Assembly: GCA_947088515.1 (NCBI GenBank)
Contig: CAMUHA010000023.1
Location: 1-24,443 of the forward strand
Reading direction: 5' to 3'
Source of the DNA: an uncultured bacterium
Lineage (GTDB): Bacteria > Bacillota > Clostridia > Lachnospirales > Lachnospiraceae
Length of the DNA stretch: 24,443 bases
The position numbers and the translations under genes were made by a program. Of this stretch, positions 15,949-23,570 are shown one piece after another. Each line of letters opens with the position of its first letter. Within the stretch, counting starts at the first letter, position 1. Under the pieces are notes generated by a model. That model saw only the letters and a list, made by a program, of their open reading frames with translations. It was not told the origin of the DNA and ran no database searches.

Positions 15949-18339
15949 TTATTCCTGCTCCGCCTCAATGCTCTCTATTAAAAGCTGTACGGACCCTACA
16001 TTGTATCCTGCTGTCGCATACAATCCGTTTCCTTCTTCATCCCTTGCCACTGCTAACGGATACTTGTTCTTCTCCATTTCCATTTCTCCGGCCACATGAA
16101 CAGAGTCTTCCCACCGGGCCGCATCCCATACCTGAATCTTAGGCAGAGTGTTTATCACTTTCTCCAAAGTGCCGTCCTTCTTTACAGGCTCTCTCTTAAG
16201 CAGGAATATCCTGCCCTGCAGACGCTCAATCTCACTGCTGCTCTCCAGCAGTTCATTTAAGATATGCTCCGAAGGCTCTCTTCCCTCTTCCAGCCAGATA
16301 CAAATGCTCTTCTGCCCCTGACAATGTCCGCCAAGAGATTCCTCTCCTTCTCCTGCCTTTACCATAATATCGGGCAGCGGAACTTTTTTCTCCTTAAGGC
16401 CTGCCGCCATTGCATGCTGCCTTACTTCCACCTGCGCTTCTTCCTGCCCTGTTACCTGGAAAAACAGCTCCCTTACCAACTGGTTTCCAGAGCTTTCCCG
16501 CACAATGGTAAGCAGTCGGTACAGTCCCGGCGCAGTTTCAAGGCTTAATCTGTTTTCACAAATTGGAGTATCCATCAGCCCCAACACCTTCCAGTCATCT
16601 CCGGTCCACATGGATAATGTCCAGGCGCTGAAATATTTCCAGTCTCTTTTCTCCTTAAAAACAAGAAGCAATTTCCCCAGGGCAGAAGGCTCCTCTACTT
16701 CCTCCACCATATGGAAGGCGCCCTCCCTGTAATACTCCGGCACGCCGCAGACCGGATTCACTCTTGCGGGAATTCCAAGACTTCTGCAGATGGCCACAAA
16801 CAACAGCTTTCTGCTTTCCTCGTTTACCACCTTCATCTTAAGCGCGCTAAGAGGCGTTATCTGCAAGGTCCGATAGTCCTTCTCTCCCGCGTCCGCCATC
16901 TGATTACACAGCCCGGTCCATATATGGGCAGGATTTTCCAAAAACTCTTCTTTTTTATCCCCCAGATATTCTTTTATCCCCTTCCGGTAAACGCTAAGTT
17001 CCTCATTTTCCACACGGGGGTTTAACAGATACCGGGTAAAAATGTCTTTGGGATACTTTTCTGCAAAGGGCGCCGCCTCCTGTAAGTGTTCTTCCAAAAC
17101 CTCCGCCCTTAAGTCATATAAGTCCTTTTCTTCCAGTTCCCTAAGCATCTCTATCCGGTAAGGGTTATCATCCGTTTCCAGAAATGCAACCACCTGGTCA
17201 AAGTTTCCTGCCGCCTTTTTCAACATTTCCTCTGCTTCCGGGAAAGCCGCAGCTCTCTTTTCATCAAAATAGTCCGAAAGGCGTTTCTGCCGACACTGTT
17301 TTGCCTGGGCTAACTTTTCCTCCCAGACAGGGTCCGGGTCTGGCTCTCCAATGCCCCTTCCGATGGGCGCAACAAACTCGTACTCCATTGCTTCCCCCAT
17401 CCGGGCCTTTGCAAGGCGCAGCCTTTTATCTCCCTCTTCTGTCAGGAAACGGCAAAAATGATACGCTCCCTGATAGCTGCAGGCTGCCATAACTTCTCCT
17501 TTTCCCATACGGATGCCGGCCTTCCCTTCCCCGTCTGTGATAAGGGTAGCCACCTTCTGGTAAATACCGTAGTTAGGCACCTCTAAGTGTATCCTTGTGT
17601 CCCTTACAGGATTTTCCTGCTCATCCACAAACTCCAGGGTCATCTCCACAGTATCCGCATAGTGGTCTGTAACATTTAAAAATGTAGCGCATCCTCTCCG
17701 GGAAATTACCGTCTGTTCCCCCTTTGGCGCTCCAAAACACCGGGCATGTACCAGCATTGCCCTTGAAGCCGCATTGGAAAACCAGCCTCTGTCTAAAACC
17801 GGTTCCGGCTCACAGGCGCCCAGATAATGCCACTTTCCATCACACCATACCTCCACCCAGGCATGATTGTCATCACAGTGGGACCACCAGGGAGCATATA
17901 CCTGCCTTGCAGGAATCCCCACACTTCTCAAAACTGTTACCGTAAAAACAGACTCTTCCCCACATCTGCCCAGCCCGCTTTTGTAGGATGTAACCGCGTT
18001 GGCAGTCCGGGCGCTTGCCTGATGATATGTCACCTGCCGTGCACACCACATATTCACCACGCCTATGGCTTCCTTCGCCTCCATATACATGATTTCCGGC
18101 CACACCATCCCGAAAAACCATTTCCGGCAGTCTTCAATCCTTTCATTGTTAATCCGGTAAGCAGCCACATTTTCCATAAAGATATCTTCTGGCAGCGCTT
18201 TGCACCACTTTACATTTTCCCTTAAAAATACGGCATGTTCCGCAAACTTTTCCAGCACGGACTCCTCCACATCCCCGCAGTCGCTAAAGGGCATTCCTTC
18301 CCTATAATATGCCAGTATTTTTTTCTGTAAACTTTCCAA
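15949..18339 (-). CDS. Multidomain transglutaminase-like protein of unknown function
   Basis: This 796-residue protein has no signal peptide. Residues about 95-190 form a transglutaminase/peptide:N-glycanase-like core: RCGEES (Cys126), VGIPARQVY, NHAWVEVW (His159) and WHYLGACEPE. The third triad residue, usually Asp in VDP/VDSCE, is Gly here. A beta-sandwich-like segment follows (about 222-300). A second stretch, ESRKLLF...RSLGIPARVN (508-527), looks like a degenerate repeat of the core with Cys lost. The end (about 676-790) has a thioredoxin-like pattern. The start is TTG at 18339 behind GGGGGAGGT; no better ATG exists. It is the first gene of the four-gene operon. The fold resembles Png1, which strips N-glycans from peptide, but activity is untested. 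Confidence 0.75.
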   Translation of the reverse strand: MESLQKKILAYYREGMPFSDCGDVEESVLEKFAEHAVFLRENVKWCKALPEDIFMENVAAYRINNERIEDCRKWFFGMVWPEIMYMEAKEAIGVVNMWCARQVTYHQASARTANAVTSYKSGLGRCGEESVFTVTVLRSVGIPARQVYAPWWSHCDDNHAWVEVWCDGKWHYLGACEPEPVLDRGWFSNAASRAMLVHARCFGAPKGEQTVISRRGCATFLNVTDHYADTVEMTLEFVDEQENPVRDTRIHLEVPNYGIYQKVATLITDGEGKAGIRMGKGEVMAACSYQGAYHFCRFLTEEGDKRLRLAKARMGEAMEYEFVAPIGRGIGEPDPDPVWEEKLAQAKQCRQKRLSDYFDEKRAAAFPEAEEMLKKAAGNFDQVVAFLETDDNPYRIEMLRELEEKDLYDLRAEVLEEHLQEAAPFAEKYPKDIFTRYLLNPRVENEELSVYRKGIKEYLGDKKEEFLENPAHIWTGLCNQMADAGEKDYRTLQITPLSALKMKVVNEESRKLLFVAICRSLGIPARVNPVCGVPEYYREGAFHMVEEVEEPSALGKLLLVFKEKRDWKYFSAWTLSMWTGDDWKVLGLMDTPICENRLSLETAPGLYRLLTIVRESSGNQLVRELFFQVTGQEEAQVEVRQHAMAAGLKEKKVPLPDIMVKAGEGEESLGGHCQGQKSICIWLEEGREPSEHILNELLESSSEIERLQGRIFLLKREPVKKDGTLEKVINTLPKIQVWDAARWEDSVHVAGEMEMEKNKYPLAVARDEEGNGLYATAGYNVGSVQLLIESIEAEQE

Positions 18340-18437
18340 TTGACCTCCCCCTTTCTATGTTTCATCTGCTGACCTTTCTCTATACGTTTATAAGCAAATC
18401 AGCGCACTGGTTATCAATATGTTTACTTTGCAGTATT

Positions 18438-18458
18438 ATTATACCATTTGTTAACAAA
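18438..18458 (-). promoter_or_regulatory. Promoter and candidate operator of the transglutaminase-glycosidase operon
   Basis: An extended -10, TGG-TATAAT (TATAAT at 18438-18443, - strand), has no good -35. A perfect 12-bp palindrome, TTTGTTAACAAA (18447-18458), abuts it where the -35 spacer would be, a position for a repressor. Its core TTGTTAACAA recurs in the importer leader (7029-7038). The divergent LacI-type gene makes autoregulated bidirectional control likely. Confidence 0.5.
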
Positions 18459-18513
18459 ATATGCTATCTATTTATTGTTTTGTTTATTTTTTGTTTATTT
18501 TGACCTTTATTTC

Positions 18514-18542
18514 TTGTAAAGAAAGGACTGCTTTGTTATAAT
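18514..18542 (+). promoter_or_regulatory. Promoter of the CBM9-like/LacI operon
   Basis: TTGTAA (18514-18519) and TATAAT (18537-18542) are 17 bp apart, 40 nt before the start of the CBM9-like gene. The spacer end CTTTGTTATAA carries a TTTGTTA half-site resembling the palindrome 55 bp away in the divergent promoter. Confidence 0.65.
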
Positions 18543-18582
18543 TAATAATAATATATATATTAGAGAAAAGAGAGGTGCTTCC

Positions 18583-19629
18583 ATGTCAAACAAAGAAGTA
18601 AACTACCACATTCCCAAACCACGCATTACCTTTTCACCTCCCATTTACCATTGCCTTCCGGCTCCCGGCCCCTTCCATTTGGATGGAAATATTGAAAAGG
18701 ATTTTTGGAAGGATATCCCATACACCTGTGATTTTGCGGATATTTCCGGACCGGATTTTCCAGTTCCCCGTTTCCGCACACGTGCAAAAATGTGTTGGGA
18801 CCAGGATAATCTTTATATCGCTGCCCTGCTGGAAGGTGATGAAATCTGGGCGTCTGTAACAGAACATGATGACGTAATCTTCCGGGACAATGATTTTGAA
18901 ATTTTTGTGGACCCTGACTCTGATACCCAGAAGTATTATGAGTTCGAAATGAACGCCCTGAATACAGTATGGGATTTAATGCTTACCAAAGCTTACCGCG
19001 ACAACGGCTCGCCCATTAACTCCTTTGAAATCAAAGGGCTTAAGAGCGCAGTGCATATAAACGGAGCCTTAAACGAGCCTGGCCCCCAGAACATAAGCTG
19101 GTCTGTGGAAGTTGTTTTTCCTTTCACCTCCTTTATGGAGTGTCTTGGAGACAAAAAACGCCCGGTTCCCGGTGATTTCTGGCGTATGAATTTTTCCCGC
19201 GTCCAGTGGCTGGTAGATGTAAAAGACGGCCGTTTCCAGAAGAGAACCGGAAGCGACGGCAAAACGCCCCTTCCCGAAGACAACTGGGTTTGGGCGCCTA
19301 CCGGAGTTATCAATATCCATTACCCGGAATTATGGGGATTCGTATTTTTTGCAGATTCACCAACAGCGCAATATGCCATCCCGGAAATAGAAAAACAAAA
19401 GTGGATGCTGCGCACCCTTTATTATGAACAGCACCGTTACTGGGATGAAAACCAGAAATTTACTGATGACCTGGAAGAATTAACCTCGCAGCCGCTGCCT
19501 TTCCCGGTCTGCATAGAGACCACACGCCATTCCTTTGAAATTTCATGTCAGGCAGCCGATGGAAGCGGAGTATTATACCTTCTTGCAGACGGCAATACCG
19601 TTTATCTTCCCGGAGAAGACGCTACCTGA
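18583..19629 (+). CDS. Carbohydrate-binding family 9-like protein
   Basis: This 348-residue protein has an N-terminal CBM9/DOMON-like beta-sandwich of about 230 residues. It opens with FHLDGNIEKDFWKDI and continues through MCWDQDNLYIAALLEG, DNDFEIFVDPD, and YYEFEMNALNTVWD, all standard in this family. The remainder (about 260-348) has no clear match. No catalytic motif is known for these proteins; related ones in Bacteroidetes carry signal peptides, whereas this one has none, so an intracellular or regulatory role is possible. The ribosome site AGAGGTG lies about 5-6 nt before the ATG. It is 15 nt before the LacI-type gene, hence one operon. Confidence 0.82.
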   Translation: MSNKEVNYHIPKPRITFSPPIYHCLPAPGPFHLDGNIEKDFWKDIPYTCDFADISGPDFPVPRFRTRAKMCWDQDNLYIAALLEGDEIWASVTEHDDVIFRDNDFEIFVDPDSDTQKYYEFEMNALNTVWDLMLTKAYRDNGSPINSFEIKGLKSAVHINGALNEPGPQNISWSVEVVFPFTSFMECLGDKKRPVPGDFWRMNFSRVQWLVDVKDGRFQKRTGSDGKTPLPEDNWVWAPTGVINIHYPELWGFVFFADSPTAQYAIPEIEKQKWMLRTLYYEQHRYWDENQKFTDDLEELTSQPLPFPVCIETTRHSFEISCQAADGSGVLYLLADGNTVYLPGEDAT

Positions 19630-19644
19630 AAGGAATGACCCTTA

Positions 19645-20709
19645 ATGAAAAAAATTACCTTACAGGATATTGCCAGCGCTTCCGGCGTATCCCGTGTTAC
19701 CATATGGAAAGCATTCAACAAACCGGAGAGCGTATCAGACGCTCTCCGGACTAAAATCATCCATACCGCTTTAAGCCTTGGTTATCCCTTAAATCCAGAA
19801 ATCATTGACCAGGCCCCTGCGCCTTTACTTTCTCTTAAGGGACATCCCCCTCGTATGCCCTTTCATATTGCCCTGGTCGTATCCCGGCCGGAAACAAGTA
19901 TATTTTGGGGAAGAATCATTACCAGCCTTTCTGAAGAACTGTCGCACACTGACACAAACCTGTCTGTCATCTGTCTCCCACACACAATGGATACAGATTA
20001 CGTTCTTCCAGACACATTTACCAATGGCTCTCTTCACGGACTGATTATTATGAACGTTTATTCCAGCCATCTGTTCCGCGCCCTGAATCAGCTCCCTCTT
20101 CCCAAAGTATTTCTCGACTGTATACCTGGGGTGCATTTTAACGACATTAATGGCGACCTGGTGCTCTTTGAAGGACGTTCCACCACAGAAAGCATTGTAC
20201 GTCACGTGGCGGAGCAGGGACATAAAAAAATTGCATTTATCGGAGACATTTCCTATGCGCAGACCAATTACGAACGATATATTGGTTATTGTTCCGGGCT
20301 GGAGCACGCTTGCATTCCGCTCCTGCCCCAATATTGTCTTACCGGCCCCATTGAATCGGACTCCTATCAGATGGAAATCAATGCCTTTCTGGATTCATTT
20401 AAAGAAATGCCTGATATGATTGTCTGCGCCAGCGACTATATCGCCCAGCTTACCACACAGCAGCTTGTGCTTTTGGGATACCGTATCCCGGACGATATTA
20501 TGATAAGCGGATTTGACGACAACTTTGAATTTACCCACACACGCCATATCACCACTGTGCATGTGCAGAATAAAAATACGGGTATCCTGCTGGCAGAGCA
20601 GATTTTACGCAGACTAAGCCACCCAGATACCGATTACCAGATTATTTACATCCGCTCAAAGGTGGTTTTCCGGTCTTCCACTCAGAAAGCTCCTGCATCG
20701 GATTTGTGA
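19645..20709 (+). CDS. LacI-family transcriptional regulator
   Basis: This 354-residue protein has the LacI helix-turn-helix at residues 1-48 (ITLQDIASASGVSRVTIWKA, then VSDALRTKI and LGYPLNP) and a periplasmic-binding-protein-like sensor domain (about 70-345). The sensor includes HKKIAFIGD and the SGFDDNFEFTH segment typical of the family. The hinge after the HTH is atypical: the usual ARxL helix is missing, replaced by a Pro-rich stretch, APAPLLSLKGHPPR, so operator recognition may differ. It is the second gene of its operon and divergent from the transglutaminase-glycosidase operon. It most likely represses that operon, itself and perhaps the importer until a sugar binds. Confidence 0.92.
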   Translation: MKKITLQDIASASGVSRVTIWKAFNKPESVSDALRTKIIHTALSLGYPLNPEIIDQAPAPLLSLKGHPPRMPFHIALVVSRPETSIFWGRIITSLSEELSHTDTNLSVICLPHTMDTDYVLPDTFTNGSLHGLIIMNVYSSHLFRALNQLPLPKVFLDCIPGVHFNDINGDLVLFEGRSTTESIVRHVAEQGHKKIAFIGDISYAQTNYERYIGYCSGLEHACIPLLPQYCLTGPIESDSYQMEINAFLDSFKEMPDMIVCASDYIAQLTTQQLVLLGYRIPDDIMISGFDDNFEFTHTRHITTVHVQNKNTGILLAEQILRRLSHPDTDYQIIYIRSKVVFRSSTQKAPASDL

Positions 20710-20729
20710 AAATGGCAGGGGGGACGCAC

Positions 20730-20758
20730 AACGAGCCGGGTCTATCGCCCGGCTCGTT
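20730..20758. terminator. Strong hairpin between converging LacI and BtrH-like genes
   Basis: AACGAGCCGGG (20730-20740) pairs perfectly with CCCGGCTCGTT (20748-20758), an 11-bp stem with a 7-nt loop. It lies 20 nt after the LacI stop and 25 nt from the stop of the gene on the other strand. Short T-runs on both sides suit bidirectional use. Confidence 0.8.
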
Positions 20759-20783
20759 TACTAAGAAATATTCGGCTTTTCCA

Positions 20784-21773
20784 TTATGCCTGCAACCAAT
20801 CTGCATCCCTCATTTTTCTGTATAAATCAAAATTATCCTCTCTGTGTCTCTTTACGCACTCTATTGCTTTTGAAATTGTCCGTTCACTTTTTCTTATCGT
20901 ATACTTTAACATCAAGTTATGCGCAGTTTTGCTTTTGTTAAGCACTCTTAACCCCATCTCTTCTGTGCCATCCGGGAACCGACATATCTTCTTTTCCATC
21001 AAATATTTAATACGTATGCTATTTAGCTCTGACAGTTCATATAGCTGATATAAATTTCTTAAATCATAACCCGATTCTCCGGTCTGTACCTTTTCCAAAT
21101 GCTCTATTATTCTGTCATATACTGCCAGCCCATACATAAAGTCGTTTTTATTTATATGGAATTCTTCCAATGCTTCCACTGAAACCAGATTATTTTGAGA
21201 ATTTAAAAAATCATTTACCTGCAAAAAGAAATGCTCCGCACTAAAAGAAAATTGCTTTAGAAAGTCCGGCTGGAAAACTGTTACCCCCAACTGTACAAAT
21301 CCCTCTTCTGCAGCAGAAAACGGAACAGGTAAACGCCGGAGCATTCTTTCATTATCATATCCAAAGGACAGATAAATTTCTTTTTCCGTATCATAGCCGT
21401 ATATCATATTTATATGTATATTATGGCACTCTGTTTTATAAGGAAGAAAATAATCATCAAACGACAAACTAATATAATTTCCTTTATTGATCTCATCCTG
21501 AAGGGCCTCATGCAGTTCCATTCCTTTTTCTTCCAAAAAGTTATAATAATAGTAATACTGATTCAGATAGTGAACCCACGAAGCACTGCCCATTTCCGCC
21601 TGTGTAACGTAACACAAATTTAAATCTTTCTGCCATTTGTGGCACTCCATATTTATAAAGTAATTATATAAATATAACTCACCTGCCTGATGCTGGGTAA
21701 TGGATATCAGGGGATAAGTGATATGCAGCCTTCCTTTTAGTAATGGGATGCTCATTTTTAATTCTTTTCTCAC
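20784..21773 (-). CDS. BtrH N-terminal-like (papain-like fold) protein, function unknown
   Basis: This 329-residue soluble protein starts with GTG behind AAGAAGGAG. Its middle contains DDYFLPYKT (106-114), then H117/H120 and NMIYGYD, the D-x-Y-x-LPY...H...GYD pattern of the BtrH N-terminal domain, a cysteine-protease-like fold found beside carrier proteins in antibiotic and peptide clusters. BtrH itself moves an acyl group from a carrier protein in butirosin synthesis. The same xDYYLPYKT motif recurs in the partial gene at the window's end. The C-terminal third (about 220-329) is helical and unrecognised. The position expected for the catalytic Cys near the N-terminus has no clear Cys, so activity may be lost or different. 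Confidence 0.5.
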   Translation of the reverse strand: MRKELKMSIPLLKGRLHITYPLISITQHQAGELYLYNYFINMECHKWQKDLNLCYVTQAEMGSASWVHYLNQYYYYYNFLEEKGMELHEALQDEINKGNYISLSFDDYFLPYKTECHNIHINMIYGYDTEKEIYLSFGYDNERMLRRLPVPFSAAEEGFVQLGVTVFQPDFLKQFSFSAEHFFLQVNDFLNSQNNLVSVEALEEFHINKNDFMYGLAVYDRIIEHLEKVQTGESGYDLRNLYQLYELSELNSIRIKYLMEKKICRFPDGTEEMGLRVLNKSKTAHNLMLKYTIRKSERTISKAIECVKRHREDNFDLYRKMRDADWLQA

Positions 21774-21893
21774 TTATTACTCCTTCTTTGTTAAAAATTC
21801 TGAAATTAAGTCTTATCAGTTAAGCTTACTTTCTCATAAATATTCTCTCAAATCTGTGATACCATTTTCCTTGAATCTTCCATCACTTTTTAA

Positions 21894-22148
21894 TTATTCC
21901 TCACCTAATTGTTTAATAATAACATTTTTTAGATTATTAAAATACTTCAAATTATCAATTAGTAATTCTTCACTTGGGATTTCTATACCAAACTTTTCTT
22001 CAATAGAAACTAAAAACTGAATAAAAACCAAAGAATTCATTCCTAATTTGTTAACCAAATCCAGTTCCTCTACTCCTTCACTATTATCCAACTTAACAAT
22101 GCCTATTTCATTAATGATTTCAATTAATTTACTCTCAACCTTTTCCAT
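21894..22148 (-). CDS. Stand-alone acyl/peptidyl carrier protein
   Basis: This 84-residue acidic, four-helix carrier protein carries a 4'-phosphopantetheine site at Ser39 in KLGMNSLVFIQF. The usual Asp before Ser is Asn, a variant seen in some carrier proteins of secondary metabolism rather than fatty-acid synthesis. GGAGAG lies about 7 nt before the ATG. It is far more AT-rich than the carbohydrate genes and is flanked by a BtrH-like gene and a metallopeptidase-like gene on the same strand. It probably holds an amino acid or acyl intermediate for a small cluster running off the window. No adenylation or synthase gene is visible here. Confidence 0.88.
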   Translation of the reverse strand: MEKVESKLIEIINEIGIVKLDNSEGVEELDLVNKLGMNSLVFIQFLVSIEEKFGIEIPSEELLIDNLKYFNNLKNVIIKQLGEE

Positions 22149-22400
22149 CCCTTACTCTCCATGCTCTTTTGCCAAATTTATTGTTTATTTCCTGTTACAT
22201 ATTATTTATCCATACTGAGCTCAAACACTCCTTACAAAATTTACTTTTAAGAATTACACTTCCTCCATAATTTTTGCACAATCTCTTTCAGTCAATTGTA
22301 CACTGTATTATTTACATCAGTTTTAATTAATAGAGCTATCATCTAATACAGACCGTTTGCTTTATAACATGAATCTATGAAGTATATACTATTCTTGACA

Positions 22401-23246
22401 CTACATATTACAATCACAACAAAAAAGTATACTTTTTATATCTGTGACAATTTGTTTACTTTTTTCACAACTTACCTTATTTTCACTAACAATTAAAGAA
22501 AAATAATCTGCTGCAATTTCATCAGGATGGTGTGTATTGTATATATCATTACCAATTGTGTTTCTATATAAGCTATCTATTTCCTTTGTATCCTTGCTAA
22601 TATAATATTTATTTTTATCTAAAACTAAAATAACCATTTTTAGACTATCAAACATATTATCATTATTCAATTTATCCAGCAAAACCACTGGCACGATCCT
22701 TATATCATTTACTTGACAAAAATACTCAATTTCAACACCATCAGGATTGGTTATCATGCGAGATTCTATTTCAGGAGCAATAATTATTCTATTATCATAC
22801 TTGTAATTAAATGTTCCATATATATCCTGCCTTAAATTTTTATAAATCCTTGAAAAAACATGGAATAATTCATGAGAAATTGCACTGAACAACACATCGT
22901 CATCTAAGGTCAATCTATTTTGAGCAATTATTATAGCATTTCCTCTAGTATAAAAAACTTGCCCCCCTTCCTCTTCTCCCGTTGTTTTTATTAACCATAT
23001 ATTAAAAAAATATCGAAATCCTTTACTTTCTAAAGAGGAATTGATATTATCCATTATATAAATCATACGGTCAATTTCATCTTTAGTCCAAAAAAGAACC
23101 TGCTTTATTATTCTCTTAATTAGGCATTCCTTACTCTCTGTCTTACGAATAAGAAAATCATTTTTTCTTAACCTTTTTATAAAATCATCTTCCATTTCTA
23201 AAACTTTCCTACCCTCTTCAATTGAAGCAAAACTATATTCTATCAT
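22401..23246 (-). CDS. HExxH putative zinc metallopeptidase, function unknown
   Basis: This 281-residue protein has a zinc motif, SHELFHVFSR (H125, E126, H129), and a downstream HHPDEIAADYF (E243) that suits the third zinc ligand of gluzincin-type peptidases. No signal peptide or membrane segment is seen, so it appears cytoplasmic. The segment TNPDGVEIEYF (166-176) is likely part of the active-site cleft. The C-terminus is Cys-rich (SILFCCDCNM). It is very AT-rich like the carrier protein gene, 252 nt upstream of it in transcription order. In carrier-protein clusters such a peptidase could trim or release a peptide product, but this is a guess. Confidence 0.6.
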   Translation of the reverse strand: MIEYSFASIEEGRKVLEMEDDFIKRLRKNDFLIRKTESKECLIKRIIKQVLFWTKDEIDRMIYIMDNINSSLESKGFRYFFNIWLIKTTGEEEGGQVFYTRGNAIIIAQNRLTLDDDVLFSAISHELFHVFSRIYKNLRQDIYGTFNYKYDNRIIIAPEIESRMITNPDGVEIEYFCQVNDIRIVPVVLLDKLNNDNMFDSLKMVILVLDKNKYYISKDTKEIDSLYRNTIGNDIYNTHHPDEIAADYFSLIVSENKVSCEKSKQIVTDIKSILFCCDCNM

Positions 23247-23285
23247 ATTTACGCACTTGTCCTTTCATAATGGATAATATTTTTG

Positions 23286-23470
23286 ACTAGTACTACAGCA
23301 TGTTTAAAAAAGCTTTCTGTCAGATGTAGATGTGTGACACAATTTGTAAGAGATTTGAGCCAAATAAAGGGCGCATAGCGGGCTATGTAACCTGAATTTG
23401 ACGCAAATATCGCGCAAAGTGGGACGTGCAGATGATGGAAATGATTTTTCAAACATGCGTTAGTACTAGC
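23286..23470. mobile_element. MITE-like element with 25-bp terminal inverted repeats
   Basis: The left end CTAGTACTA-CA-GCATGTTT (from 23287) and right end AAACATGC-GT-TAGTACTAG (to 23469) are inverted copies matching at about 22 of 25 positions through flanking A/T runs. Partial complementarity continues inward, and the centre has GCATAGC/GCTATGT. The element is ~185 bp, encodes no protein and is GC-richer than its surroundings. It sits between two genes of the AT-rich island. These are the traits of a non-autonomous miniature inverted-repeat transposable element. No obvious target duplication was found beyond 2 nt. Confidence 0.7.
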
Positions 23471-23570
23471 GCAACGAATAATGAGTTTTTGACTTATAAG
23501 CATATACAGAAACATTGATATATCAAGCTTTACTGGATGAGAATATATCAAAAACTTACTTTATGCTGTA

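Noticed and set aside
15949..18339. Confident naming of the transglutaminase-like protein as peptide:N-glycanase
   Set aside because: The Cys/His core resembles Png1, but the third triad residue is changed and no substrate evidence exists, so only fold-level similarity is claimed.
18309..18503. 64-codon + strand hydrophobic frame in the divergent promoter region
   Set aside because: It begins inside the transglutaminase-like gene, crosses its promoter, and has no ribosome site; hydrophobicity reflects T-rich DNA.
22149..22400. Possible small gene or riboswitch upstream of the carrier protein gene
   Set aside because: Only very short open frames and no stable conserved-looking structure; a weak TTGACT/AATTAT pair is not enough to call.
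23249..23551. 100-codon open frame on the - strand
   Set aside because: It runs straight through the MITE-like element and both of its inverted ends, has no clear ribosome site, and its translation resembles no protein family.
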